Source: Pomacea canaliculata
Taxonomy: Eukaryota; Mollusca; Gastropoda; Architaenioglossa; Ampullariidae
Assembly: GCF_003073045.1 (NCBI RefSeq)
Contig: NC_037593.1
Span: forward strand, 8,609,525 to 8,673,524
DNA length: 64,000 nucleotides
Direction: 5' to 3'
A program made the translations under genes and the position numbers. Each line of letters begins with the position of its first letter. Positions within the stretch are counted from its first letter, which is position 1. The notes below the pieces were generated by a model. It did no database searches and had not been told where the DNA came from. It was given only the letters and a program-made list of their open reading frames with translations. Below are positions 38,821 to 50,500 of the stretch, piece by piece.

Positions 38821-41744
38821 GTTGGTTGGAGATTGAATGCTGAAATTTAAAATATTTTATAAAATACTAACTCTTCATAATTTAATTGCTGTTTGTGGTA
38901 AACAGGGTAGGTTCTAAATAGTTGTTTTTAAAATCTATACCTCTGTAAATTTATCGTATCATTAACTCTACAGTTCCTGTGTTTTTTGCTCAGCTGTGGA
39001 GTAGACTAATTTTTCAATTGTGTATGTTCAAGTAAACTTTCTAGAACTAAAATGCCAAAAACAAAGTTTTAATTTGTTTTAATTAACGCATTCAACTTCT
39101 GCTACTAGCATTGAGGCTGAAAACCACATCTGGTTACTAAAACCTTAGCATATGTTCTGATCAGAGCCAGTGGTCACTGTTCGTCTTCTCAGTTTTGAGA
39201 AATTATGGGTTATTTCCCCTGTACAACCACTGTTCTTTGGCCAGAGATGGTGTAGAGTGCAACAATCTAGTCATTCTTTTTATTGTTAGAGGTGAAGAGA
39301 AATTTTATTAGGTGACCCATGATGTCAAATCTTGGTTGCTTTTTTTTTTTTGTTTTTTTGTTTGATAGAATGAATGCTTATCTGAGGTAAGGTGGGATGA
39401 TAGATGTACTTTTTTAATTGTCAAATCTCTGATGTCATTGATCTGCAAGAGTTTGTGTTCTGGCCATGTTTTAACATAGCCTGGAGATGTTTAAGGACAA
39501 CAAATGTATATAACATGTAAATTTCTTGTTAACACTTAAAAGAAATTTATTCAGAATCTGAAATATGTATATAAAAGTTGTATATAGCTTGCAGCAGAAT
39601 CTATTTGTGTTTACTGACCTATTAGATGCTGCAACAAAAATATATGGACAGTTACTGACTTTTTTGAGCTCTACAAATCAGATTTTTAAAAAGAAATGTC
39701 AACTTATCCATGCATCGCAGTGGATAATTGATTACTTTTGCGAAATGTCTGAAGGACAACTTGATGCCAGAGTGGAAATGACATAAGCTGACTGTCCATT
39801 GTGTCAGTAACAGCCTGTTTCAAGGTTGAACCTAGTTGAACGTGTTAAAACTGTTGATGGTTTTTTTTTCTGCAACAAGGGCACTATGATGTTAAAAGAC
39901 AATCTGATTTTTTTTTAAATTGCACAAATTTACAAAACTAATATGGGCAAAGTGTTAATCTGTAGCCAGCCATCTTCAAATTTCAAATTGTAGAAAATTT
40001 ACACTGCAGTCACCATCTTATACCAGTGTGAAGGTTTAGAAATTACACAAATAATTGGTAGTTTGGTTATTTCATCATATTTTGCAAACTGCCTCTCCCC
40101 TGTACATGTTGTACTGAAAAGCAAATGATACAGGGACTCTGTATGGATACAGTATGTGCGGTTATGAAGGACCAGAAGTGTTTAGTTTTTGAGCTGCTGC
40201 TTAACATTTTTTATCTTAATGTATGCACACCAGATAGAAATTATCTGCCTGTCTCTTATGTTAATTGCATTCAAAAGTACTTGAGCAGTTTATGACAGAT
40301 CATGACATATATATATATCTGAAATAGTTTGGATTTGGTTTATCAAGAGCACTCTATGTCAGCTTTGCCAGTGTCCCTTGACTGTGAATAAATACTATGT
40401 TAACCGAAAGCAATACATTGGCTGATACAGGCATAACAATATATGCAAACATTTTTATGTTGTAACTTGTGGATCAATGTTGCAAATATTTTGTCAGCAC
40501 AGTTGTTTACATTTTCACAGAGAAGTGCTTATGTGATTACAGAACTAGTGGTTTACTTTCAAAGGAAAACAGTTCTCAAGGAAAGGAGATTCATATTTTT
40601 GGTGCAGGAATCTGTGTGCTCATTTATTTTAGTCCGAAAATGTGGGACATAGATGTGCATAAAGTATGTGTTCACTATATGTTTCTTATTCCCTTACTTG
40701 CACTACACCTCCCAGCACACACTCTCACTCACACACACACTTTCATTGGTTGACATTACTTGTAACCTGAGATCACATTCACATCTTTAAATATGGAAAA
40801 GTAGGAAGCTGCCATTTATTTGTAATGTCTCTGGTTGCCAAATATCTCCACGTATACTATAAACTTAGCTTCTGCAACTGAGAAAATCCTTATATCTATT
40901 TTATCATCATGCTGTATAGTATTCATATGTAATCAGTGTGCAATAGAATGTTCTGTCCTGTGTTCTTGTTATTTTAATGCTGTGATAACTGCTTTATAAT
41001 GGAGATCTACTTTCTGTTAGTTGTGCAGGCCTGTGATGGTAGGTGTTTGTGATTGGTGAAAAACATTTGGGTACTTTACATTTATGCTTGTGTGACTGCT
41101 CCTCTCAAGTTTTTCAGTTTTGGAGAGTGCATGGTGGCAGGTGGAAGATTTCAGAAAGTGATGAAGGGACTGTGCACATCTTTCATCCTAGATACCCATT
41201 TTACATTGTGACTGTTTAATATTGTTTACCATTACTGAGCATTTTTGTTTTATTAGTCGACTTCCTTTCTCTTTTGTATTCTTGTGCCTTTGCTTTGCTT
41301 TTCCTTTAATTTTGTTATAATTCTAAGCCTCTTGACAGATTGATTTTCTGCGAAGGTAAATAACTTGGCTTACAGGAACCTCATGAGATATCTAAAGAAA
41401 TAGACGTGTTCTTTTTCAGATGCCCCATCTTTTACTGAAAATGCTCAAGTCTGTTGCCTATATGGCGGGAGAGGTAGAAGGAAAGGGGGTTGGCACCTTC
41501 GTGTGATGGTCAGGTCACTTGGCTTCGGAGATGAAGATTGCCAATTCAAAACTTGCCTGAAGCCTGTAACAGGAAAACTGTTTCTATGCTGCCCACCCAG
41601 CACTTATCAGTGAAGGTAAAGGACTGCAAAAGAGGGTTGGGTTCTACCTTTCAGATGCTGCTCTTGTGATGGTGAACTATTTACGGTGAACTGCCCCTGC
41701 AACCAGGAGGCTATGGGACCCTCCACCTTTTATGAAGTATCCTA

Positions 41745-41875
41745 GCCTAATGGCTGAGGTAATGCACTTCAGCCAGTTTGATACTCGTGTGATGCACTGT
41801 TCAGCCACCTGTGGTGAGGGTACCCGACTCCTTAGAGTGCTAGGGAAGGTAAGGCAGTGAGGGCAAGAGTCCATG
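41745..41875 (+). repeat. tRNA-derived SINE, copy B
   Basis: Contains CAGTTTGATACTCGTGTGATGCA, a B-box relic aligning with GGTTCGATACCCGTGTGACGCA of the copy at 63081. This is followed by the family body GGGTACCCGACTCCTTAGAG and GGAAGGTAAGGCAGTGAGGG. The 5' A-box region is degraded. A second, different tRNA-like stretch may lie just upstream (about 41488-41580), but its boxes are weaker. Confidence 0.7.
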
Positions 41876-42963
41876 TCTATCTTGATTTTTATCAACTCAA
41901 CTTTGAGTTCAAACTTATTTTATTATAGCCTTCTTCATTTTACCCAGAGACAAGTTTCTAGAATCTGTATTTAGTGTGCAAGATTCAGCATTCTGCCACT
42001 GTTAGTGAAATAGTAAAGGCATCTCCTTTTTGTTATAATGCTTTGGCACATGAAGGTTTTCTATTTAAATACATCCCATAAGTGATTTTAGGGCTCTGTA
42101 CATCTGAATACCTGTTGCCAGCAGCTGTTTTGTGTGTAAACATTACTGACTTGTTATTAGCTTGAGTGATTTTATGTCAAAAGTAGCTCAAAATTCTCAT
42201 CTTAGTGTTGTAACTGTAGTGTGCATCTTTCCTAGTAGTGGTGAACTAAACCATAATCAGGTCACACAGTGTACATAAATGTGCCCCCTCCCTATGATGG
42301 CATGAATACAATTAGGTACAGGTATGCATGTATGCATCATTAATTACATAGTGGATATTTGTGAGAACCTGTAGCCAGGAGAGTGTGTGTGCAACATGGG
42401 AATCCATGCATGATCGTGTATCCTGTAGGGGTGTTTGTGTAGGTTTCTCTTTTCACTGAGCTACTTATCTTGGCACAGGCTTGATTGTTTTCTGCATGTC
42501 ACCTTTCTAGTTTTGTCTTGTGCCTCTTACCAATTACTTATTTAGTACTCCTTAAATTCGAACTAACCACCTATTTTATGGTGGACCTGATCATGCAGCC
42601 TCCAACTTGTGTGGAAATCAAAGTGTGCCTCCTGTGTACTGTTTTGGTATGTATTGAATGCAAAACTTGGGATGTTTGGGTTTACTGCATCATGTAACCA
42701 GCATGGTGTGCAGCCAGTGTTTTGTTTTGGTTTTTTTGGTTGGGGGGAGGATCTATTTATTGGAAGTACTGCATTTTCACATAGTGATTTAACTTTAAGG
42801 ATGAATTTGATAGGTTTCTTTAGCAGAAATTATATGTATATGATATACACAAAACGTGCAGGCAATGTGTAACATCGACTGTCTTCAGAAATTCGTCATA
42901 CTTTGCCTATTTCTTGCATGCAACCATTACAGTATGTTCATATTTCAAGTTGACCCAGCTGTA

Positions 42964-43091
42964 GTGTGGGTACCTGACTCCTTAGAAGCTTGGGGAAGGT
43001 AAGGCAGAGAGGGAGGCCATAGGCATTGCCCTCACAAAAGCTGCCCCCAAGAATGGTGCGATGTCACTCCACAAAAACTGAAAGGTTAGGG
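42964..43091 (+). repeat. tRNA-derived SINE, copy C (5'-truncated, interrupted by a MITE)
   Basis: Begins in the family body (GGGTACCTGACTCCTTAGAA, GGGGAAGGTAAGGCAGAGAGGG). It continues through TTGCCCTCACAAAAGC and CTCCACAAAAACTGAAAGGT, matching the 3' half of the copy at 63081 (CCACCCTCACATAAGG; CTCACCAACGAACTGAAAAAGGT). The tRNA head is missing. The copy is cut at GGTTAGGG by the hAT-type MITE that follows. Confidence 0.72.
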
Positions 43092-43252
43092 CAGACCTGG
43101 GCAAAGTCCGGCCCGCAGGCCACATCCGGCCCGCCATCCAGTATATATATATACAGTATTGGGTAAAACCGAGTTAACTATATTAGTCCAGCCCTCTAAA
43201 ACCATCCCAATTTCTCATGCGGCCCCCTGGGAAAATTAATTGCCCACCCCTG
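43092..43252. mobile_element. hAT-type MITE, 161 bp, with perfect 8-bp target duplication
   Basis: Starts CAGACCTGGGCAAAGTCCGG and ends AATTGCCCACCCCTG, giving imperfect terminal inverted repeats (CAGACCTGGGCAA against CAGGGGTGGGCAA). It is flanked on both sides by GGTTAGGG (43084-43091 and 43253-43260). Short imperfect TIRs plus an 8-bp duplication are typical of hAT transposons. Subterminal GGCCCGC and GCGGCCC runs resemble hAT elements known from many animals. It carries no coding capacity, so it needed a transposase from elsewhere. Confidence 0.88.
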
Positions 43253-43302
43253 GGTTAGGGAATGAATCCTTAATGCCGTGATAGTCTTTTTTTTTTTCTT
43301 TC

Positions 43303-43343
43303 CTTTTTCTTTTTATTTGGTTCCTTTTTCTTTTTATTTGGGA
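43303..43343 (+). repeat. short tandem duplication of a CTTTTTCTTTTTATTTGG unit
   Basis: Two adjacent copies of a pyrimidine-rich unit of about 20 bp, just downstream of the MITE. Probably slippage. Confidence 0.7.
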
Positions 43344-44294
43344 TGGGCAGGAGTTTTTAGTGCAACATGTTTGAGAGAACAAGCATCTTTTTGGAAGGTG
43401 ATTCACTCTGTATATATATCAAAAGATCTAAGGAGCATACCTATTGCTACAGTGTGAAAGCAGTGTTTTGTACATTTCATTTTATTTATGCATATATATT
43501 ACATGTAACATGCAAAGTATTTCCAGATCTGTTATTCTTTCTGTATGTTGCTTAGATTGTTGCCATGTATGTTGTGCTGCACTCTTTGTTGCACCAACCT
43601 GGAAAGGGGAGAAAGCATCACACATTCCCTGTCTTGTTTTCATTCTGGTATTGTTTACAGATTATGATGTGCATTGTTAAATGTCTGAACCCTGTGAATA
43701 AATTCTGAAGTAGAGCAAAGGTTTTCTTCTATATTGACCTGCAGTTAGTTCGCATGAGTCAACATTCTATCAGCCAAGTGACAGAAACAGTAAATTCCCA
43801 TCACTGTGTTTTTTAATCAGAACTGTATTTTTGTCAGTTTTTTTAATTGCTAGAAATTTTTTCATAATATGGCTAGTACTTCAATTTTAATGAAAAGGGA
43901 TGCAAATGCATTAAAACATGAATGACTAGGACCAAACAACCAAGCTAATCAATCACAGAAACTGCTTTCTTCATTTTTTTTTTCTCTTCTTTCTCTAACA
44001 GTAAATCATAAGCATTCATGCACTTTATCTACAAAGCATCAGAACTTAAAAATTACAATAATTACATTTTGCATGCTGAGCAGTCAATAAACATTTTGCA
44101 AATGCCACCAGTTTCTCTTTGACAATTATAACTGTCAAGGACAAATTGTAACCAGTGGTCTCTGCATTTACTTAAAGACATGGAAAACTCATTCTCATGT
44201 TTGAGATTTAACAAACTAGACAGAATTTAAAATGTTGGATTATGCCTAATAAATATATATGAGTCACAAATTAGTCATACTACTAACCCTGACC

Positions 44295-47122
44295 TTACTT
44301 TAGTGCTGACAAGGGCTTATGACCCATCAGCATAAATACTGGCCAGTAGATTTTCATTTTTTCTTGTAAGCTGTCTTCTTTTCCATAGCCATAAACATCT
44401 TTCATCCTGTTGAACAAAGGAAAAATTCAAAATGAGCTAGGGCATTAATTGCTCTTTTTTGACAATCTGGGAATCTTGCTAGTGGGCAAGTCAATAAGAA
44501 AGTTTAATGGCAAAATCTAGATTTTTTGTTGCATCTTTTGCACAGCAGATGTAATAAAACAAAGTATTTAAAGCATAAAACATTTCACTTCTGGGCTTTT
44601 CCACAGTAGGTATTTCCTAGTCCCAGGCTTTCCTACAAAAGATGACTGTAAATATCAGCCTGTCCGGCTGGTCTCTGTAGGATTAGGGTCATCCAACTCA
44701 AAATCTGCCACCAGTTTAACATATTGCTGTTCATGTTTTCATCAGTTGGGAGATAAGTCACAAATGCTTAGAAAAGTACACAAAATATACAAAAAGGTGT
44801 GTGCTGCAGATCATTTGCTTTCACAAAGGAATCAGGTGTGGAGCAGAAGCTTTCATTTTCCATGCACATGCCACCAGAAAACTTGCAATACACAAAGACA
44901 GTGTGCAGGTCGACAAGCATTCACTGTGGTAGTCTACCCCCAAGTCAACATGTGTTGACTCTGAAATTGGCCCAGGAAGTCGACAACTGTCAACCGTGGT
45001 GTGAAAGTGTTAAACCATCACAGCTATTTACCATTCAGTTAAGACAAAAGGACTGGTCACACAATCTAATCAGAGGCTGAGCTTAAACAAACCATGAGAT
45101 AAATCATAAATTGTGTTAAAACAAAATACCCACAAGTTGAAAGAATTAGTATTGGACAGTACAATCATGAACGGGTACAATAATTTCACCACCAACAACG
45201 GCTGTAGTTATGAAGCAAGGGTAAGTTGTTGCTCTTGGGCAACATGGGAGAACTCAAGGACAATAACCCTAGAACAGTAGTTAAAAAGCGGTGGCAAAGG
45301 CGTTCTGGGGTAAAGAAACATAAACTAGTGACCGTGGGCTCTGGACATCATTTTGTAACTTCAAAAACAAGACAGATTTCATTGGGGTCCTGATCTTGCC
45401 CTAGGGAAAAGACTCGCGCTTCATATGTACGGCTCCAGGATGCTGCAACAAAGAGCTAATTATTGTTCAGCTAGATTGATACTGTATCTGCATAGTTGAA
45501 GGTGTTTTCCCCTTGAAAAATGTGGATTGCTCTTTCCTTGAATGCAGTTGCATCATACCTTTGTCTCACCAATTCCATGGCATCAGAATTCGGATGATCC
45601 TGCAGGTAGGTGTGCCAAGCAGACCATGAGGACAAGTACCCCATATACTCATCAACTGTCCAAGAACGCTCAATCTTGAAACTATCATTTCTACAGGACA
45701 AATTGACAGGATGTTCATGAACATTAAATATCAGATTCTAATCCAAAGCTATAAAATGCAATATTTAAAATAATAAGCTGCAACTTGTGCAGTTTTGAAT
45801 AAGTGATAATAAGAGAAAAAAATGTTAAAGAAAGAAAAAAAAGTTTTACCCAGAAGGTTAAGGTGATTGGGATGGGATAGAATTTATTTTGTATTTTATG
45901 TTCTAGTGCTGCATCCTTTCTCTCTAAAAAAAAGTCTTTATAACTGCGTATATGGGACTCAAGAAAATGTATCTGGTAACAGCTTTAAAATGTCTGTTTC
46001 CGAAATCTGTCAACTTAAGGAAGTCATACAAAGCTGAAACCTTCTCCATTCAGGAAATGGCAGTGAGAAGCTGCTATAATGCTCTTCAATTTTGTCTCTC
46101 CCTCGATCCCAGTAACCACCTAGAACATCTCTGTATATCTACAACAGAACACAAATATAAAGAACCAAAGGGGGATAGAGGCTTTTTAACTGAACAGTTA
46201 ACACAATCACAAAGCATTTCACAGATAATTCTAATAACAGACCTCCTAATAAATATGTCCAATTTGGAAGGGCCCACAGTGGAAGATTAAATTTATTCAG
46301 CCTACACCCCCATTAGCAATGCAATCAAGTTCCTTCATGACTGATCATTAAGAGCAGTAGTAGGTGTGTGGTATGGAGAGGTAATGCAGAAATGTTAAGG
46401 TAGAAAATTAGATGCTTAAAGAAATATATTATCTCCCACTGAACAGAACGAGTAGATTGAAAAGAGGGGGAAGAGGGCATAGAGTTGCAATTAATAAACT
46501 GGGTGATAGCAATATTTTAGTATTTTGCATCCATTAAAATTAAAATGCCTTGTAAAGTCACATTACTAAAGCAAGCTCCGCCCAGTTTTGGTGAGACACA
46601 TTTATTGAATAGAGCTGGGCTCCTCCTATTCAAATCATATGTTACATATGTCCTTACATAATTTTGTACTTCAAGTGCCTTGGAATTATCAAGAACTGCC
46701 AGCCCGTATCCATATACCACCAAAGAGCCACCTGGTTTTAAGATTCTTTGCACCTCTCCAAAGAACGCCTTAAGGTCAAGCCAGTGCAATGTCTGCGCCA
46801 CAGTAACCAAGTCTACCGTTCCATCAGAAAGGAACGACAAGTCTTCTGCTAATCCTGTGCGAAAAGAAACGTTGGGTAGATTTTCTGGTGCATTTTCGAT
46901 TTGCTTCACGCTCACGTCAATACCTATTACTTTGTCGAAATCCTTGGCTAAAGGGATTGTACTTTGCCCCGAACCACAACCAACGTCGATGGCTAAGGAA
47001 AGACTGTCATTCGTTTCTTTACAGAAATTAATGATCGTATCGAATACTTCTTTTCCGTAAGTAGGCCGATACTTCGCATATGCAGTAGCAATCTTGGACC
47101 ATTTGAACAGATCTCTACTCAT
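44295..47122 (-). CDS. class I SAM-dependent methyltransferase (Crg1/Tmt1-like small-molecule family)
   Basis: Four exons: 46658-47122 (start ATG), 46041-46138, 45559-45690, 44295-44406 (stop TAA). Phases agree, giving 268 residues, the usual size for this single-domain family. Motif I, VGCGSGQ, is at residues 47-53 after IDV-type strand 1. The acidic motif II region reads VIGIDVS, and VDLVTVAQTLHWLD is the family's post-II block. The fold continues with LKPGGSLVVYGYG. C-terminal family blocks follow: GGYWDRGRDKIEEHY, FKIERSWTVDEYMGYLSSWS and KMKIYWPVFMLMG. The closest named relatives are the uncharacterised Dictyostelium DDB_G0268948-type proteins and yeast trans-aconitate methyltransferase. 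The substrate is unknown, and METTL numbering should not be assigned from this. No signal peptide, so probably cytosolic. Confidence 0.93.
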
Positions 47123-47437
47123 TTCAAGAAAGCAAGTACAACGCCCTTGGCTAAAGCAAGTTTAGTTGTCTCCCTTATACCCATGACACAAGAGTTGTCT
47201 ACCTTGCGACGTTTCCGCGTCACTAAATGTTTTTAAGAAATGGCATCCGCGAATATACGTGCTATACATTCATCGCCGTCTATGATTCACAGTGAAACTG
47301 CAAGTACCAGGATCAGAAAAGTTTAATCAAACACTTCAGTAACTGTGCTCTAAAGATAAAATGTTGTAAGCGGTACCTTTCCTCTAGAATCTAGATTTAG
47401 ACACCATACTTATGAGCCTTATTAGAAAAAGGGTGCA

Positions 47438-47453
47438 GTAAAAAAAAAAAAAT
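47438..47453 (-). terminator. RNA polymerase III terminator of tRNA-Glu
   Basis: On the minus strand a long T run directly follows the tRNA 3' end (A run on plus, about 47440-47452). This is far beyond the four T residues needed, and supports the tRNA being a working gene and not a repeat copy. Confidence 0.85.
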
Positions 47454-47525
47454 TTCCCGTGCCGGGAATCGAACCCGGGCCGCCTGGGTGAAAGCCAGAA
47501 ATCCTAGCCACTAGACCACACGGGA
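47454..47525 (-). tRNA. tRNA-Glu (TTC)
   Basis: 72 nt including the A discriminator base. The acceptor stem TCCCGTG pairs with CACGGGA. The A box (TGGTCTAGTGGCTAGGAT) and B box (GGTTCGATTCC) are intact, and the anticodon loop CTTTCAC carries TTC at positions 34-36 with a paired TCTGG/CCAGG stem. The body closely matches animal tRNA-Glu(TTC). No intron. It lies about 330 bp upstream of the methyltransferase start, on the same strand. Confidence 0.96.
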
Positions 47526-50500
47526 TGTTGATGGTAGAGACATTTATAGTCTACAAAACTGTGACATTCTACACATTCTGATTTTTTTTATCGTCTTCCT
47601 CGATATTTAAACAAAATTTTAAAAGTACCATGAAACAAACACGTACTTCACTGCAAACAAGTTTGTACTGTATCGTTACTTGACTTGAGCGTAGAGGAGC
47701 AGAAGGGAAATATTCGTTGAATGTTTGTGACCCTCGAGTAAATTAATTTCCTGCACTGTATACCCGTCTGTTATCTCACACTCGGTACAATTACAAGCCT
47801 GAATTCATTCAAGTTGGTGATGCAAGCTGCCTGTGCTGTTTTAATGCCTTTACAAACTATATGGTGCCCTGACTAGGCTGCTGCCTTGCCGTGATATGTT
47901 GCCTTACGGCTCGGCGTAATACACCACAACCCACCCGGCCACCCTTATAGCTACGTAATATATTTCTTAGAACTTTTCTTCCCATACACATATATCTCGA
48001 CGACCGTACCCACACTTTCCTTGTCACCAAGAAATCAAAACATTTTCTCACCGAATCTTTTGTTACTGTGGCAGTCTCTTCCATATATATCTGCCACCTA
48101 TACCCACCATATCGTGATGCACCAATCGACATAACTGTAGTCTATTTTCTAACCTTCTCTTTTATTTTTTTCGTCTATTGATTAGTTGTTAATAGTTGTG
48201 ATTAAAATCTATTAATTGTCAGAACTGCGCTCGTATATATATTCCCAGGGTTGTCCATGGGACATATTTTTCTATCCCGTCCCATCCCGTCCCATGGCAA
48301 TTTATCCCATCCCACGGGACGTTTCCCATGGGATTCCCATGGTATTAACAATCCTATGGACAACACTGAAAACCACTTTTCGGCTTTTGTTCTATAATTC
48401 CTGCTACTTCACATACAATGGATGATTCAGAGGAAAGATTTAAATCCTTGATGAATGAAATAACAGTAAATTTATTTTGCAATATCAAGTATCGACTACC
48501 ATGGGAAATACAAATGTGTGCTGTCCCATCCCATCCCATCCCATGGGACGTTTCCCATGGGATTCCCATTCCTATGGACAACACTGTATATTCCTCTACA
48601 GATATATACGACTCTCCGTCCTTACTGTTCATTCCTTGATTCCTCGATCTTCGCGTCTTCTATGTTTATCTTTTATTGCTTTTCTGCACGAATGCTTATC
48701 CTTCTGTCCATCGTATGCTGTCCATGTCTTCTTCGCTCTTTTCCTACATGGTACCCGTTTACATGGCGGCTGCTAAACAAAAACAAACGAGAAGGTATTA
48801 TCACTACTCAGTATTGTATAAATGTCATACGTTAGTTTCATGGGTAGGTATATGGTCTACAATGTCTACATATATCAATCGTTAGGAAAACAGATCTCTG
48901 AAAAGGTCCTGCAATTTAATACGGGAAATTATACCTAAAACTATGAACTAGACTTTTTATTAAAATCCAGTCAAAGCATCAACAAACAACGCGCAGTCTC
49001 TGTCTCGGGCGCTCGCGCGCGCTGTCAAAAATGTTTTTAGAAAGTATTTTCTGTTCATGCTCCTTGAGGGTTAGGGGCTTATGTCTGAGTGGTTACCTGG
49101 AAATGCTCTACTCTCCAGACCGTTAAATTGCCATATTGTTCAAATGACTTCCACTCCAGCATGTTGCAGATTTACGGTTAGCAATTCTCGCTCCATCAGC
49201 CGAGCCTGTAGGTTGCACTGGCTGTGGTAGTTGTGCATGTGTGATCCCTCAAAACTTGATGACATTCTGCAAGTGCGATTTGGAAATGTCATGTCCCTTG
49301 TCTTTGTAGTTTTCCTCCCGGATTATTGTCAGATCAGTAGTATTAACATTGTATTAACTATATGAGTGATTCCAAATATCATAAATATATATATATATCC
49401 AATTACTGACCCTTTGCCTGGGAGTAGCTCTAGTAGTAGTCTTTCTCTCTCTCACACACACAGAGGGAAAGAAGGAGAACATGAGTGTTTTAGACAACAC
49501 TGAGACCAAATTGAGAGAATTAACGTTCAACCCGAAAGCACTATGACCACGGACCAGCACTGTGCAAGATCCTTTCACTGACAATTCATCTGAAAAGTTA
49601 TGTGTGTGTGAGGTGGGGGGGGGGGGAGATTAGAGGGGAAGGAGCCAGTAGGGAAAGATGAAGTATTCAAAAGCAAAGTGTCGGCAATTATATATATCCC
49701 GGTTACAAGACCCTTGAGAAGAAGCTTTAAATTCCGCATTACCTACAAGATGTTAAGATGCGTGGGTAGTGTTAATCGCATCTGACTGAAGACTTTCTGC
49801 AGCTGTGCGCAGCTGCCATTTGGAAGAGGATGGAGTCGTAAAGATGGCAGCGGAAGGACAGAAAGATGAAATATTTCTGCAGACGAATGGATTTCCTTTT
49901 CTTGGGTGTGGGGGACTGGCTCTGTCTGTGTGCGTGCGCGGGCGCGCGCGTACATCTGGTTAAATAATCCACCGATTATTTTAAGAACAGGCCCCGTGTG
50001 TCGGGGAGGGGGTTACCGGGGTCACAGCAGCGGTACACCACAGTGATGTCACGAGGCCCACGGTGCACCGAGCCCATGCGCTGCTGGGTGTTGGACCGAA
50101 GGCGATCGAGGAATGGTCTGGGGAGGTGATTCGTCCTCCTTCAGAAGGCCTCCAACTCAATTAGCCCATACAGAAAAAAAAAAAAAACTCAAAAAACCTG
50201 TAACTCGAATTTACTACTGTTCTAAACCATATATTCTCCAATCCACATATATCTTTCTCATACATTCGTGTTTACAACTTTGAAACCTACGTGAGTCGTA
50301 CTACATACAATTCCATAAGCAAAAATCCACAAAGATGTCCTACCTCGTCTAGGCGAGGTTAATCCAGGGTCAGTATCGAGCCGCATCCAGCGCCGATGGA
50401 CACTACCATAGCAGCAAAAGGGTTAATATAACCTAAAACATGGAGGCACGGACTGGCCAGTGACACGGGCAACGGGCTGAGCTGTAGTCACCCATGATGA

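Larger units (their letters stand above)
37697..43703 (+). other. SGSM 3' UTR and downstream region
   Basis: No coding signal follows the SGSM stop for 6 kb. Two plus-strand AATAAA hexamers in the same context (CTGTGAATAAAT) lie at 40387-40392 and 43697-43702 and could give short and long 3' UTRs. SINE copies and a nested MITE lie between 41745 and 43260, which favours the nearer end. A poly-T/poly-G block sits at 38791-38820. Confidence 0.5.

Noticed and set aside
45952..46290. Plus-strand frame of 112 codons
   Set aside because: Overlaps exon 2 of the methyltransferase on the opposite strand, whose frame and splice phases are well supported.
47857..48132. Minus-strand frame of 91 codons
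   Set aside because: No family resemblance, no splice-supported partner and arginine-rich composition typical of chance frames.
50345..50425. piggyBac-type end (TTAACCCTTTTGCTGC on the minus strand)
   Set aside because: Only one end matches the TTAA-CCCTTT pattern. The other boundary lacks an inverted copy, so no element can be defined.
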